From CF-162 sp963667205 (GTDB taxonomy: Bacteria; Chloroflexota; Dehalococcoidia; SM23-28-2; RBG-16-64-32), in NCBI GenBank assembly GCA_963667205.1, contig OY762959.1:372001-436000 (forward strand): a stretch of DNA of 64,000 nucleotides, given 5' to 3'. Numbering within the stretch: position 1 is the stretch's first letter; every line of letters starts with the position of its first letter. Positions 35,719-44,963 of this stretch are shown here, piece after piece. The notes beneath the pieces are model-generated. The model saw nothing but the letters and a program-made list of their open reading frames with translations. It did no database searches and was not told where the DNA came from. A program made the position numbers and the translations under genes.

Positions 35719-37050
35719 TCAAGCACCACAGGTCAAAAATTTCGCGGAGACTGCCATTCGCTCGAAGAGGAGCGGCGGGGTGTGGATGGCGCCGTTGATC
35801 CAGCGCGCCTCGTTACCGATTGCGGAGACGCCTGCGAGCGCCTCGTGAACGTTCCCAGCGACCACGGTATCCTTCACGCGGCCGACAATCTCTCCGTCTT
35901 CTATCTTATACCCGAGGAGAACGTTGCCGGAGAAGTCGCCGCCCATCACGTTGCCCTGCCCGGCGCCCATGAGATCTTCGACGATCAGGCCCTCTTTGAC
36001 GCCTGCCACCATCTCCTCGAACGGGGTCTCGCCGGTACCGATGATGAGAGACGTCGCGGAGATCGCCGGCTGGCTCGTGAGGGAGCGCTCGGCACTGCCG
36101 GTCGACTCCGCTTTCGCAAGGCCGGCCGTCTGGAGGTCGTACAGGAAGTTGCGGACCGTCCCGCCCTCGATCAGCGCAGTGCGCCTGCTGGCCACGCCCT
36201 CGTCGTCGAAGGGACGCGAAGCGGGGCGCATCGCCAACGTGGCGTCGTCGTGCACGAAGAGCCGGGCATCGTAGGCATCGTCGCCCAGCTTGTCGGCGAG
36301 CGGCGACTGACCCTGCTGGACGAGCCGCCCGGAGAAGGCGAGCGTCAGCGGCATCAGGAGACCGTCGGCGACACCGGAACTGGTGAAGATGACCGGCACG
36401 TCGGCGGTGCGCATGGTCGCGAGGTTGCGGGCATGCTCTAGCTGCCACTTGACCGTGCGTTCGATGCGCGCCATGTCGACGTCTGGCGAAACGGTGGCGT
36501 CGACGTCGCCGACGAAGAGCATGTCAGTGCCGCGAATGAGGGTGCCGTCGAGCATCGCCATGAGCATCGATCCGCGGTAGGAGACGTTCGCGCCGTTGCT
36601 GTTGAGGAGCGTCACCTCGCCGACGAGCCGTCGCATCTGGGCGTCGCATTGCAGCTCCGGCTCGACCTTGCGCACGGCGTCGATGAGCGACTGGCCGGCC
36701 TCGATCATATCGTTTACTGCGAAGGACTCCGTGGCGGAGTCAAACGTCTCGACCGCCGGCGCTTCCGCCTGGCCGGGGAAGTCGAAGTAGGCCTCGGGGC
36801 CGAACGGCGCCGTCTCCAAGGCGGCGCTCACGAGGTCAGCGACGTCGTCGGGGCGGGTGCTGGAGGCGAAGCCGATGCGGCCGCCGGCGATGACGCGCAG
36901 GGCGACGCCGGCCGTGTGCCGCGAGTTCAGCTCCTTGAGCCGGTTGGCCTCGAACTTGACGGGCGTCTCTTCGTTAGCCACCTGGTAGGCCTCGGCCTGT
37001 TGGGCGCCGGCCTTCCGGGCGGCGTCGAGGACTGCGCTGAGGTCAGTCAT
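35719..37050 (-). CDS. tldE: TldE/PmbA-like subunit of the TldD/TldE protease
   Basis: 443 residues of the PmbA/TldD fold without the HExxxH zinc motif, as expected for the TldE partner. Visible: RHTAGVALRVIAGGRIGFAS near the N-terminus and MGAGQGNVMGGDFSGNVLLGYKIEDGE near the end. TldD-TldE heterodimers degrade unfolded peptides and mature some ribosomally made peptides. The start lies directly after the tldD stop. Confidence 0.9.
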   Translation of the reverse strand: MTDLSAVLDAARKAGAQQAEAYQVANEETPVKFEANRLKELNSRHTAGVALRVIAGGRIGFASSTRPDDVADLVSAALETAPFGPEAYFDFPGQAEAPAVETFDSATESFAVNDMIEAGQSLIDAVRKVEPELQCDAQMRRLVGEVTLLNSNGANVSYRGSMLMAMLDGTLIRGTDMLFVGDVDATVSPDVDMARIERTVKWQLEHARNLATMRTADVPVIFTSSGVADGLLMPLTLAFSGRLVQQGQSPLADKLGDDAYDARLFVHDDATLAMRPASRPFDDEGVASRRTALIEGGTVRNFLYDLQTAGLAKAESTGSAERSLTSQPAISATSLIIGTGETPFEEMVAGVKEGLIVEDLMGAGQGNVMGGDFSGNVLLGYKIEDGEIVGRVKDTVVAGNVHEALAGVSAIGNEARWINGAIHTPPLLFERMAVSAKFLTCGA

Positions 37051-38427
37051 CTATCGCTCTCCCACTACGCAGTCCTGGATGCGGATGTGCGGGCTGCCGT
37101 TGGAGACCGGCAGCGGCATCTGGCCGCCCTTGCCGCAGCCGCCGCCCTGGTTGAAGTCGAGGTCGCGTCCGATGCCGTCGATGTTCTCGAGCGTCGTGAA
37201 GAGGTTGCCGCTGAGCTTGACGGGGCGCAGTAGCTCCGCGACTTTGCCGTCGCGGATCATGAACGCCTCGCCGGCGGAGAAGGTGAACATCTCCATGCTC
37301 GTCGTGCCGCCGAACCAGTTGCGAGCGTAGACGCCGAGCTTGACGTCGCCGATCAGGTCTTCGAACGACGCCTCGCTCTCCTCGATGTAAGTGTTGGTCA
37401 TACGCACGATCGGCGGGAAGCGGTAGTCGATGGCGCGCGCGTTTCCGGAGGGCGGCTCGTCCATCTTGCCGGCCGTCTCGCGTGAGTGCAGCCGGCCGAC
37501 GAGGACGCCTTCGCGGATGAGGTCGGTCTTCTTCGCGGGCGTGCCCTCGTCGTCGTACTTGAAGCTGCCGCGCAGGCCGGGGACGGCCGCGCCGTCGACG
37601 ATGTTGAGGTGCTTGCCCCCGAACCGGCGGCCGAGCACCATGATCTCTTTCATGCGGTCGTTCTCGTAGACGAAGTCGGACTCTGAGAGATGGCCGAACG
37701 CCTCGTGGCAGAAGACGCCGGCGAGGATCGGGTCGAGGACGACGGGGTAGACGCCGGGCTCGACGTACGGCGCGTTCAACAGCTCGACGGCGCGGTTGGC
37801 GATCATGTAGGCCGCCTCGTCCAGCGTGTCGATGTAGGAGAAGTCGTTGAGCGCCCCCAGGCTCATGCTCGCCTGCTGCATGTCGCCGTTGCGGCGCGCC
37901 GTGGCTGCCAAGCGCGAGATGACGTCGATGCGCTCCTGCTCGATGTACGAGCCCTCGGAGCTGGCGAACGTGACGCGCTTGTGAGCGTCGCCGTAGACGA
38001 TGTTCGTGCTTGTGACGCCCTCGACCGAGAGCATCTTGGCGTTGTAGACGTCGAAGATCTTCTTCTTGCGGGCGAGCGTGATCGTGCGCGGGTCCATGGC
38101 GACGTCAGCGGCAACGATGTCGACTACCGGATCGACGGGCGCGAGGACGCTCGTCTCCGTGCCAACGTGTCGCGCCATGGCCACCGCCTCCTCGACCCAT
38201 GAGCGGATGTCCCGCGGCTGGTTGAAGCTGACGAAGCCCCAACCGCCGCTGACGAGGGCGCGCGCGCAGCCGCCGAAGCTCTGCGTGCGGCCGATCTCCT
38301 CCAGCTCCTGTCCCCGGTAGACGAGGCGGTTAGTAGCGGTGTCGTCGATGCGGACTTCCACATAGTCGGCGTTGTGACCGCGTACTGCCTTTTCGATCTC
38401 TTCTCGTGAAATCAGTTGCTCAGACAC
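37051..38427 (-). CDS. tldD: TldD metallopeptidase
   Basis: 458 residues. FCHEAFGHLSESD gives the HExxxH zinc site at about residue 240; GMMTNTYIEESE-like text (VRMTNTYIEESEASFE) and CGKGGQMPLPVSNGSP complete the family signature. It forms the catalytic half of the TldD/E protease in the cytosol. No peptide-precursor gene was recognised nearby, so a bacteriocin-type role is not supported. Confidence 0.93.
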   Translation of the reverse strand: MSEQLISREEIEKAVRGHNADYVEVRIDDTATNRLVYRGQELEEIGRTQSFGGCARALVSGGWGFVSFNQPRDIRSWVEEAVAMARHVGTETSVLAPVDPVVDIVAADVAMDPRTITLARKKKIFDVYNAKMLSVEGVTSTNIVYGDAHKRVTFASSEGSYIEQERIDVISRLAATARRNGDMQQASMSLGALNDFSYIDTLDEAAYMIANRAVELLNAPYVEPGVYPVVLDPILAGVFCHEAFGHLSESDFVYENDRMKEIMVLGRRFGGKHLNIVDGAAVPGLRGSFKYDDEGTPAKKTDLIREGVLVGRLHSRETAGKMDEPPSGNARAIDYRFPPIVRMTNTYIEESEASFEDLIGDVKLGVYARNWFGGTTSMEMFTFSAGEAFMIRDGKVAELLRPVKLSGNLFTTLENIDGIGRDLDFNQGGGCGKGGQMPLPVSNGSPHIRIQDCVVGER

Positions 38428-38445
38428 TCATGCTCCTTCTAGACG

Positions 38446-39078
38446 TCAGGTCGAGCCGACAGCCTCGGCGTCGATCTTGGGTTCGGTGCCCCTGATGAGG
38501 CGCCGGATGTTCGGTATATGGGTAACGACAACGAAGAACGTGGCGAAGGCGCCGAAGATCGTCTTCGTGTACGTGAAGTCGTCGCCGGCGCCGGCGAGCG
38601 CGAGGGCCAGCAGCACGATGGCGCCGCCCGGCACTGTGACCATCGACATCACGCTCATGTAGCGCAAGGCGAGGACGATGAAGAGGCCGACGGCGACCAT
38701 GCCGATGGCGAGAGGAAGCGCCAGCGCGGCGTAGACGCCGAACGAGGTCGCGACGCCGCGGCCCCCACGGAAGCGGATGTAGACGGGGAAATCGTGCCCC
38801 AGGACGGCAGCGATGCCGGCGGCGACCTGCAGGTCGTGCGCACCGAAGATGTACCAGGTGATGAGGGTCGGCACATAGCCCTTCGCCGCATCGAGGACCA
38901 TGACGACGAGGAACGGTCCCCGGCCGATAACGCGCAGGACGTTCGTTGCGCCGGTCATACGGCTGCCGTGATTACGAATGTCGATGCCGCGCATCATGCG
39001 CGCTGTCAGGTAGCCAACGGGAAGGGCGCCGACGAGGTAGGAGGCGGTAACGACAGCGGCGAGCTCGAAGGGGTTCAC
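38446..39078 (-). CDS. plsY: Glycerol-3-phosphate acyltransferase PlsY
   Basis: 210 residues with five membrane helices. Three PlsY motifs are present: SYLVGALPVGYL, GSRMTGATNVLR (usually GSGNxGATN) and GHDFPVYIRFRGGRGVAT. It transfers acyl from acyl-phosphate to glycerol-3-phosphate, the first step of phospholipid synthesis. The start overlaps the der stop by 4 bases. Confidence 0.92.
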   Translation of the reverse strand: MNPFELAAVVTASYLVGALPVGYLTARMMRGIDIRNHGSRMTGATNVLRVIGRGPFLVVMVLDAAKGYVPTLITWYIFGAHDLQVAAGIAAVLGHDFPVYIRFRGGRGVATSFGVYAALALPLAIGMVAVGLFIVLALRYMSVMSMVTVPGGAIVLLALALAGAGDDFTYTKTIFGAFATFFVVVTHIPNIRRLIRGTEPKIDAEAVGST

Positions 39079-40430
39079 TCGGCCCGGCTCCTGAACTGGA
39101 GCCGGATCGCCGTGCCCTCGAAGCCCCAGCGGCGGCGGAAGTGGTTCTCCAGGTAGCGCCGGTAGGAGAAGTGGACGCCCTTGGCGTCGTTGCAGAAGAC
39201 GACGAACGTGGGCGGGCGTATCTCGGCCTGGGTGGCGTACTTCAGCTTCAGAGGCTTGCGGCCGGAGGAGGCCGGCGGGTGCGCGGCGACTGCCTCGCGC
39301 AGAGCAGCGTTCACCTCCGCCGTCGGAATGCGCGTTGAGCGCGCCTCATCCACCTCGGCAACAAGATCGAGAAGGCCGTCGATGTTGAGGCTGGTCTTGG
39401 CGGAGATGAAGGCGAGCGGCGCCCACGGCGTAAAGCGCATGCGGGTGAGCACACGGTGAGCGATCGTTTTGCGGTTCTCTTCGCTGTCGCCGGCGAGGTC
39501 CCACTTGTTGACGGCGACCACGAGGCCCTTGTAGGCCTTCGCGACATCGCCGGCGATGTGCTGATCCTGGTGCGCCACCTTCTCCGTTCCATCGAGGACG
39601 AGGACGACGACGTCGCTGCGCTCGATCGCCTTCTGGGCACGCATGACGCTGTACCTCTCGATCCCCTTTACGATGCGTCCCGGGCGCCGTAGTCCGGCGG
39701 TATCGATCAGCACCATCTTGCGATCGCCATACTGGAACGGCGTGTCGACGGCGTCGCGGGTTGTTCCCGCCACGTCGCTGACCAGGACCCGCTCTTCGCC
39801 GAGGATGGCGTTGATCAGAGCCGACTTCCCGACGTTCGGCCGGCCGACGACAGCCATCCGCAGCAGCTGAGTCTCGGCCTCCAGGTGTGACTCCGGCAGG
39901 AGCTCGATGAGCCTGTCCTGCACCTCGCGCACGCCGATATCGTGGTGCGCGCTGATCGCCATCGGCTCACCGAGGCCCAGTTCGTAAAATTCGACCGCGA
40001 GCTCCTGCCGCTCTTCGTTGTCGCCCTTGTTCACGAGGAGCAATACAGGTCGCTCGGTGCGGCGCAGCAGTTCGGCGATCTCCGTATCAACGGGAGTGAC
40101 GCCGCTCGTGACGTCGCAGGTGAAGAGGATGACGTCGGCTTCGGCCATCGCCACCGCTACCTGGTCGCGGATGAGCGCGGAGTAGCCTTCGCTGGCGTCC
40201 GGCTCCAGGCCGCCCGTATCGATTATCGTGTAGGCCATCGTCTTCCACTCGACGTCAGCGTAGAGGCGATCGCGGGTCGTGCCCGGGATGTCCTCCACGA
40301 TCGCCTGGCGGTCGCCGACGAGGCGGTTGAAGAGCGTGGACTTGCCGACGTTCGGCCGACCGACTATCGCTACGACAGGCCGGCGCGTGTCGGTCGTTGG
40401 CGTCTCAGCGTTCGCTCCCGCGTTGGCCAC
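39075..40430 (-). CDS. der: Ribosome assembly GTPase Der (EngA)
   Basis: Double GTPase: the first P-loop is GRPNVGKSTLFNRL with DIPGTTRD, the second GRPNVGKSALINAI with DVAGTTRDAVD; NKGD and NKWD are the G4 boxes, and a KH-like C-terminal domain closes the protein. It acts in 50S subunit assembly. A longer frame opens at 40511 inside ybbR, but GTG at 40430 is chosen because it lies one base after the ybbR stop and only a short leader precedes the first P-loop. Confidence 0.93.
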   Translation of the reverse strand: MANAGANAETPTTDTRRPVVAIVGRPNVGKSTLFNRLVGDRQAIVEDIPGTTRDRLYADVEWKTMAYTIIDTGGLEPDASEGYSALIRDQVAVAMAEADVILFTCDVTSGVTPVDTEIAELLRRTERPVLLLVNKGDNEERQELAVEFYELGLGEPMAISAHHDIGVREVQDRLIELLPESHLEAETQLLRMAVVGRPNVGKSALINAILGEERVLVSDVAGTTRDAVDTPFQYGDRKMVLIDTAGLRRPGRIVKGIERYSVMRAQKAIERSDVVVLVLDGTEKVAHQDQHIAGDVAKAYKGLVVAVNKWDLAGDSEENRKTIAHRVLTRMRFTPWAPLAFISAKTSLNIDGLLDLVAEVDEARSTRIPTAEVNAALREAVAAHPPASSGRKPLKLKYATQAEIRPPTFVVFCNDAKGVHFSYRRYLENHFRRRWGFEGTAIRLQFRSRAE

Positions 40431-40431
40431 G

Positions 40432-41703
40432 CTACTGGGACTCCAGGACGACGGTGATCTCTTTGGGCGTCGCGCCGGCGACAATAACTCCCGCAAGTTG
40501 CGCGACCTCAACTTCGATTGCGTGCGTGCCGTCGACGAGACCTTCGAGGTTGACGGTCGCGCTGATGTCCGCCGGGCTCACTTCGATGAGGATGGGGAAC
40601 GGCCCGATCAGCCTGACCTCGACTGAAGGCAGCGCTCCGACGATGCTGACGCCGGGCCCCAGGCCGACGGCAGCGACGGGGACAGTGAAGTCGAACGCCG
40701 AGTCTGCCGGGCCGATCGTTACCGTCACGGTCACGACCTGCGCGCCGCTGGTGACCTCAGCGCCGCTCGGTATGACGAGCGAGACTGAGCGAATGACGGT
40801 CTCATCGGCGCCGTCGATGCCCACCGGCTGCGTGTCGATGAACTCGGTGCCGGTGATCAACGCTTCGCTACCGCGCACAGTGACCGTCGGTGGACTAACG
40901 CTTACGGCGATGACGTTGTATCCCGTGGCCGGGGTACCGTCGGTGACGACGCTCACGGCAACGGATCGGGAGAACTTCTGCTGCTCGATGTTGATGGTGA
41001 CGCCGGTAACCGAGGGCTCGACGCTGACTCGTTGGACGAGAAAGCCGCGATCGTCCCGCGGCGTCAGCCGCACGGCCTGGTCGACGGGGATGGTGCGCGC
41101 AGTAACGTCGACCGTCGCCGTCACCTGAGACACCTTGTCCACCTCTTCCTGCGGGCCGGTGACGAGCACGGTGTCGTCGTCAAGCTCGACCGGACTCATC
41201 GTGAAGCCGGGCGCCGGCGAGCCGGTGAGGTCGATGTGGACGGGCACGGATTTGCTCGTGAGTTGCGCCAGGTCCACCTGCACCGTCTCCGCAATCGACT
41301 GGTCGACGCGGAGGCCGCCGCGACCGGTCAGCGCCCGTGCGTCGACGGGAAGGTCGTAGCTGCCGACAGTCAGGCCGTCAAGGTCGACGCTGGCCTCGAA
41401 GTCGCCGGACGTGAGGCTGTCGAAGACGTCGTCGGCGACGGTGATGCGCAGGCGTACAGGCGCGACATCGGCGGCGATGGCGACGTCATCGGAGACGTTG
41501 ATCGGTTGCACGGGAATGTCGATCGGAAGGACGCGCGTCCTCGTCGGGTTCTCTGTGTCCGTAACGAATATCCAGAGGCCGAAGGCAAGCACCACCGAAA
41601 GAGCCGCCAGACCCCGGTTGTCGCTGAGCGAGTTGACAACGGGGCGCGCGAGAGCGGCCAGAAAGTGGAGGGTCTCCCCGAAGAGCCTTGCGATTCTCTG
41701 CAT
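40432..41703 (-). CDS. cdaR: YbbR-domain protein (CdaR-like regulator of CdaA)
   Basis: 423 residues. One N-terminal membrane helix (LAALSVVLAFGLWIFV) is followed by several extracytoplasmic YbbR repeats of about 80 residues, seen from lines such as SVPVHIDLTGSPAPGFTMSPVELDD and NVIAVSVSPPTVTVRG. CdaR proteins bind and tune the diadenylate cyclase CdaA. The gene directly follows cdaA, the conserved order in many bacteria, which supports the assignment. Confidence 0.85.
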   Translation of the reverse strand: MQRIARLFGETLHFLAALARPVVNSLSDNRGLAALSVVLAFGLWIFVTDTENPTRTRVLPIDIPVQPINVSDDVAIAADVAPVRLRITVADDVFDSLTSGDFEASVDLDGLTVGSYDLPVDARALTGRGGLRVDQSIAETVQVDLAQLTSKSVPVHIDLTGSPAPGFTMSPVELDDDTVLVTGPQEEVDKVSQVTATVDVTARTIPVDQAVRLTPRDDRGFLVQRVSVEPSVTGVTINIEQQKFSRSVAVSVVTDGTPATGYNVIAVSVSPPTVTVRGSEALITGTEFIDTQPVGIDGADETVIRSVSLVIPSGAEVTSGAQVVTVTVTIGPADSAFDFTVPVAAVGLGPGVSIVGALPSVEVRLIGPFPILIEVSPADISATVNLEGLVDGTHAIEVEVAQLAGVIVAGATPKEITVVLESQ

Positions 41704-41714
41704 CGTCGGTTAAC

Positions 41715-42536
41715 TCAGCGGCTCAGCCTGGGCAGTCTGGGTCCGGTCGGTCGGTCGAGGTCGGAGGAGGGCAGCACTAGGCTGCGGAGGATACCGCGCA
41801 GGCGTGGCCCATCGAGGTTGGAGATGACGCGACCGTTCGCAGCCGTAGACACACCCCCCGTTTCCTCAGAAACGACGACGACCACAGCGTCCGTACGCTC
41901 CGAAAGGCCGAGCGCCGCGCGGTGGCGAGTGCCCTGAAGGCTGTCGGTGCGCTCTGAAAGCGGCAACGTGGTGCCGGCGGCAACGACGCGGTCTTTGCGC
42001 ACGATAACGGCGCCGTCGTGGAGAGCAGCGTTGGGGTAGAAGATCGACATCAAGAGCGGCGTCGAGCAGAGCGCCTCCAGCTTAGTGCCGGTGTCGATGT
42101 AGTCCTCCAGGCCGGTCTCACGCTCGACGACGATGATGGCACCCCAGTGCCGCTCGCCCAGCGTGATCGCGGCCTCAGCAATGCCATCTACGACGTTCTC
42201 GTAGTGCGCGCGTCCTGCCGGCCAATGCCATCGGCCGGTGCGGCCGATCCGCTCGAGGAAGCGACGGATCTCTTGCTGGAAGATGATGGGCAGCGCGATG
42301 AGGAGCGCCGGAAAGGAGTTCCGGAGAAGCCAGCTGAGGACTGTCAGGTTGAGCGCTTCAACGAGGATCACCGCGCCGATCACGATGACGAGAATGCCGC
42401 GAAGAAGCGACATCGCCGTAGTGCCCTTGACGAGCAGCAGCACAAGGTAGATCAGCACGCCGAGGCTGAGAATCTCGATTAGCGACTCGGCGCGGAACTC
42501 GTTGAGGGCGTCGGTGACTGTATCCCAGAGTCCCAC
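41715..42536 (-). CDS. cdaA: Diadenylate cyclase CdaA (c-di-AMP synthase)
   Basis: 273 residues: three N-terminal membrane helices, then the DAC catalytic domain. The two active-site motifs are plain: NAALHDGAVIV (DGA, about residue 173) and GTRHRAALGLSE (RHR, about residue 204). It condenses two ATP to cyclic di-AMP at the membrane, controlling potassium, osmolytes and wall stress. The gene follows argF by 1 base and precedes ybbR. A predicted c-di-AMP riboswitch is at 1798 in this same window. Confidence 0.95.
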   Translation of the reverse strand: MGLWDTVTDALNEFRAESLIEILSLGVLIYLVLLLVKGTTAMSLLRGILVIVIGAVILVEALNLTVLSWLLRNSFPALLIALPIIFQQEIRRFLERIGRTGRWHWPAGRAHYENVVDGIAEAAITLGERHWGAIIVVERETGLEDYIDTGTKLEALCSTPLLMSIFYPNAALHDGAVIVRKDRVVAAGTTLPLSERTDSLQGTRHRAALGLSERTDAVVVVVSEETGGVSTAANGRVISNLDGPRLRGILRSLVLPSSDLDRPTGPRLPRLSR

Positions 42537-42537
42537 G

Positions 42538-43464
42538 CTACTCGACGTCCTCCCGGGAGAGGATGTGGGCGAGAAGGGCCTTCTGGGCGTGCAGACGGTT
42601 TTCGGCCTGGTCGAAGGCGACCGATTGCGGGCCGTCTATGACGTCACCTGTCACCTCTTCGCCGCGATGCGCGGGCAGGTCGTGCATGAAGATGGCGTCT
42701 GGCCGCGCGCGCGCCATAAGCGAGGCGTCGACGGTGTAGCCTGCGAAGTCTTCGCGGCGGACGCCGGCCTCGCCCTCCTGTCCCATGCTCGCCCAGACGT
42801 CTGTGTAGACGACATCGGCGTCGGTGGCGGCCTCCGCCGCCTCGCGGAGCTGAGCCACGCTGCCGCCGGACTCCGCCGCGAACGCCGTGGCGCGCTCCAG
42901 GACAGCCGGGGCGATCTCGTAACCCTCCGGTGAGGCGATGCGGATGTGCATGCCGCTGAGGCCGCCGGACAGCGCCAGCGAGTTGGCCACGTTGTTACCG
43001 TCGCCGATGTAGGCGAGTGTGACCCCTGCCAGGCGGCCCTTGTTCTCACGCACGGTGAGGAGGTCGGCGAGGGCTTGGCAGGGGTGCTCACCGTCGGAGA
43101 GGGCGTTGATTACCGGCACGGAGGCGTGATCGGCGAGCTGCTGGACGGTCTCGGTCGTGAACGTGCGGGCGGCGATGCAGTCGACGTAGCGGCTGAGGAC
43201 GCGCGCGACGTCGGCCGGTGGTTCGCGGTCGCCGAGCCCGACCTCGGGGGGCGAGAGGTATATGCAGTCGCCTCCGAGGTGTCTCATCGCTACGTCAAAG
43301 GAAACGCGGGTGCGCAGGGAAGGTTTCTCGAAGACGAGGGCGAGGGTCTGGCCCTCGAGGAGCGGCCGGCGACCGGCGTCCTTCAACGCGAGCGCAGTCG
43401 CGAGAACGCGTTCGAGTTCTGGTGCCGCCAGATCGGCTATGGAGATGACGTTGCGACCACGCAC
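42538..43464 (-). CDS. argF: Ornithine carbamoyltransferase
   Basis: 308 residues. FEKPSLRTRVSFDVAMRHLGG is the carbamoyl-phosphate motif (SxRTR), HPCQALADLLT the second, YIGDGNNVANSL the third, and MHDLPAHRGEEVT the ornithine loop. It makes citrulline in arginine synthesis. GTG start at 43464 with GGGAGG (43471-43476) in front. No other arginine gene is close; it leads a housekeeping operon with cdaA. Confidence 0.94.
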   Translation of the reverse strand: MRGRNVISIADLAAPELERVLATALALKDAGRRPLLEGQTLALVFEKPSLRTRVSFDVAMRHLGGDCIYLSPPEVGLGDREPPADVARVLSRYVDCIAARTFTTETVQQLADHASVPVINALSDGEHPCQALADLLTVRENKGRLAGVTLAYIGDGNNVANSLALSGGLSGMHIRIASPEGYEIAPAVLERATAFAAESGGSVAQLREAAEAATDADVVYTDVWASMGQEGEAGVRREDFAGYTVDASLMARARPDAIFMHDLPAHRGEEVTGDVIDGPQSVAFDQAENRLHAQKALLAHILSREDVE

Positions 43465-43489
43465 GAAAGGCCTCCCGGAAGTAGGTTCC

Positions 43490-43498
43490 AGTATAGCA
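43490..43498 (-). promoter_or_regulatory. Extended -10 promoter of argF-cdaA operon
   Basis: On the minus strand the sequence TGCTATACT (extended -10 plus TATACT) lies about 26 bases before the GTG start. No convincing -35 box. The same ATGCTATACT string is used at the nuo promoter. Confidence 0.5.
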
Positions 43499-43561
43499 TC
43501 GCTCAGGTACGGGCCGGCCGCGCTAAGATGTGGGGAAGCAACGGCCAGGAGAGAGCTTGAG

Positions 43562-43909
43562 ATGACACGTCCGGTTGTGGCGTTCCAGATATGGGCGAAG
43601 GACCCGGAAGGGCAACGCGAGTTCTATCGCGAGATCTTCGGGTGGGAGATCGGTGAGCCGAGCCCGTTCGGGGTTTCGACGATCGAGGAGGGGATCGGCG
43701 GACCGGGGGACATCGGCGGGACGCTGCTGGGGGGCCCGGAGGCGCGAGTGCTGCTGTACGTGCAGGTGCTGGAGCCGCTGGAGACGCTGGCGAAGGCGGA
43801 GGCGCTGGGCGGCAAGCGGGTGATGGAGCCGTTCGATGTGCCGGACGGCCCGACGGTGGCGCAGATGGCAGACCCGGAGGGCAACGTGATCGGCCTGGTG
43901 AAGCAGTAG
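43562..43909 (+). CDS. VOC-family (glyoxalase/bleomycin resistance-like) protein
   Basis: 115 residues, one VOC unit pair. It starts PVVAFQIWAKDPEGQREFYR, continues FGWEIGEPSPFG, and ends VAQMADPEGNVIGLVKQ, the typical metal-edge strand. Members include dioxygenases, epimerases and resistance proteins; the function here is unknown. GGAGAG lies before the ATG. It stands alone, divergent from argF. Confidence 0.8.
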   Translation: MTRPVVAFQIWAKDPEGQREFYREIFGWEIGEPSPFGVSTIEEGIGGPGDIGGTLLGGPEARVLLYVQVLEPLETLAKAEALGGKRVMEPFDVPDGPTVAQMADPEGNVIGLVKQ

Positions 43910-43952
43910 CGCTTTTTGAGACTTCGCGCCGCTCCGTACGCGGTCAGAGGCG

Positions 43953-44963
43953 TCAGGTTTCCACCTGAGGGGCGGACAGGCCGCCGGCGGCCTCGTTCGG
44001 CGAATGCGCCCCGAACGGGTGACAGCCGGCATCTCCCCCATCTATGAAGAGACAGATCACGCAATTCACTTCCTGGCCAAACTCATTGATGTCACAAATT
44101 ATGACCCAGTCCACCTCTTTGGATTGACTCCCCGGCGGGTCTGGCGCGCAAGGCCCTGTCCGGGTGATCGTGAAGCCGGCCAACTGCCGGAGATTCCCGA
44201 GGGCGTCGAAGGCGTCCACGGATCCGTTGCAGTCGAAGTCGCCCCACCGCAACGACACCTCGCTGCCGTCCAGCACGTGCTCCAGGCTGAGACCCGTGTC
44301 CGGGCAGGGTTCGCCCTGGTTCGCTGGCAATCCGCCGACCTGACGCAGGGCGAAGAGCACGTCTCCCGCGTTGGTGGCGCCATCGCAATTATCGTCGCCC
44401 CAGCCACCTTCACTGAGCACCCTTCCGTTGGTGAATGTGCAGGTGACGGCCTCCTCGACCGCCAGGTCGAAGCTGACTTCAGTATCGCCCGGGTCGAAGG
44501 CCGGTCCGCCGCCGGGGCCAATCGTAACGGTGGTCACCGGAACGGTTCCGCCGGAAATGGGACTGACGGTACAGGCAATGTTCGTCAGCACCCAGCCAGT
44601 TGGTACGATCTCCCGAAAGATATTGACGGTGTTGCAACCGGCAGTAAGCGGGAAGGTTGCAGAGTCTAGAAGCGTATCGTCTCCGCCATCAAGGCTCCCG
44701 TCGTCATCCAGGAGGAAGCCGGCTGGAGGGCATTGGTCGGCAACCGGGCCGCTCGTGAACTGGAAGTCCGGCAGGTCGTCCGGGACGGCGTCCTTGATGA
44801 TTGTGACGCTGTTAGGCGGAGGCGCCTGGACAGTAGCTTCGGTTAGAGTGGCCGGGCTCGGCAATCCGCTGAGCGCTGCCGCTGCCAGCAGCCCTGCCCC
44901 GGCGGCAAGGAGCCGCAGCCGATTGAGAAGCGGTCTTCTGTCAGAGACTTCTGAGCCGGCCAT
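43953..44963 (-). CDS. Secreted protein with prealbumin-like repeat and dockerin-type calcium repeats
   Basis: 336 residues. An N-terminal signal (LLAAGAGLLAAAALSGLPSPA) is followed by one domain starting NSVTIIKDAVPDDLPDFQFT and ending AVEEAVTCTFTNG, matching the prealbumin-like fold repeats of cell-surface proteins. Two dockerin-like calcium loops come next (DDNCDGATNAGDVLFALRQ and DFDCNGSVDAFDALGNLRQ). Such pairs of loops usually bind cohesin or stabilise secreted proteins. A Cys-rich tail (CDINEFGQEVNCVICLFI) closes it. No cohesin gene is visible in the window. Confidence 0.75.
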   Translation of the reverse strand: MAGSEVSDRRPLLNRLRLLAAGAGLLAAAALSGLPSPATLTEATVQAPPPNSVTIIKDAVPDDLPDFQFTSGPVADQCPPAGFLLDDDGSLDGGDDTLLDSATFPLTAGCNTVNIFREIVPTGWVLTNIACTVSPISGGTVPVTTVTIGPGGGPAFDPGDTEVSFDLAVEEAVTCTFTNGRVLSEGGWGDDNCDGATNAGDVLFALRQVGGLPANQGEPCPDTGLSLEHVLDGSEVSLRWGDFDCNGSVDAFDALGNLRQLAGFTITRTGPCAPDPPGSQSKEVDWVIICDINEFGQEVNCVICLFIDGGDAGCHPFGAHSPNEAAGGLSAPQVET

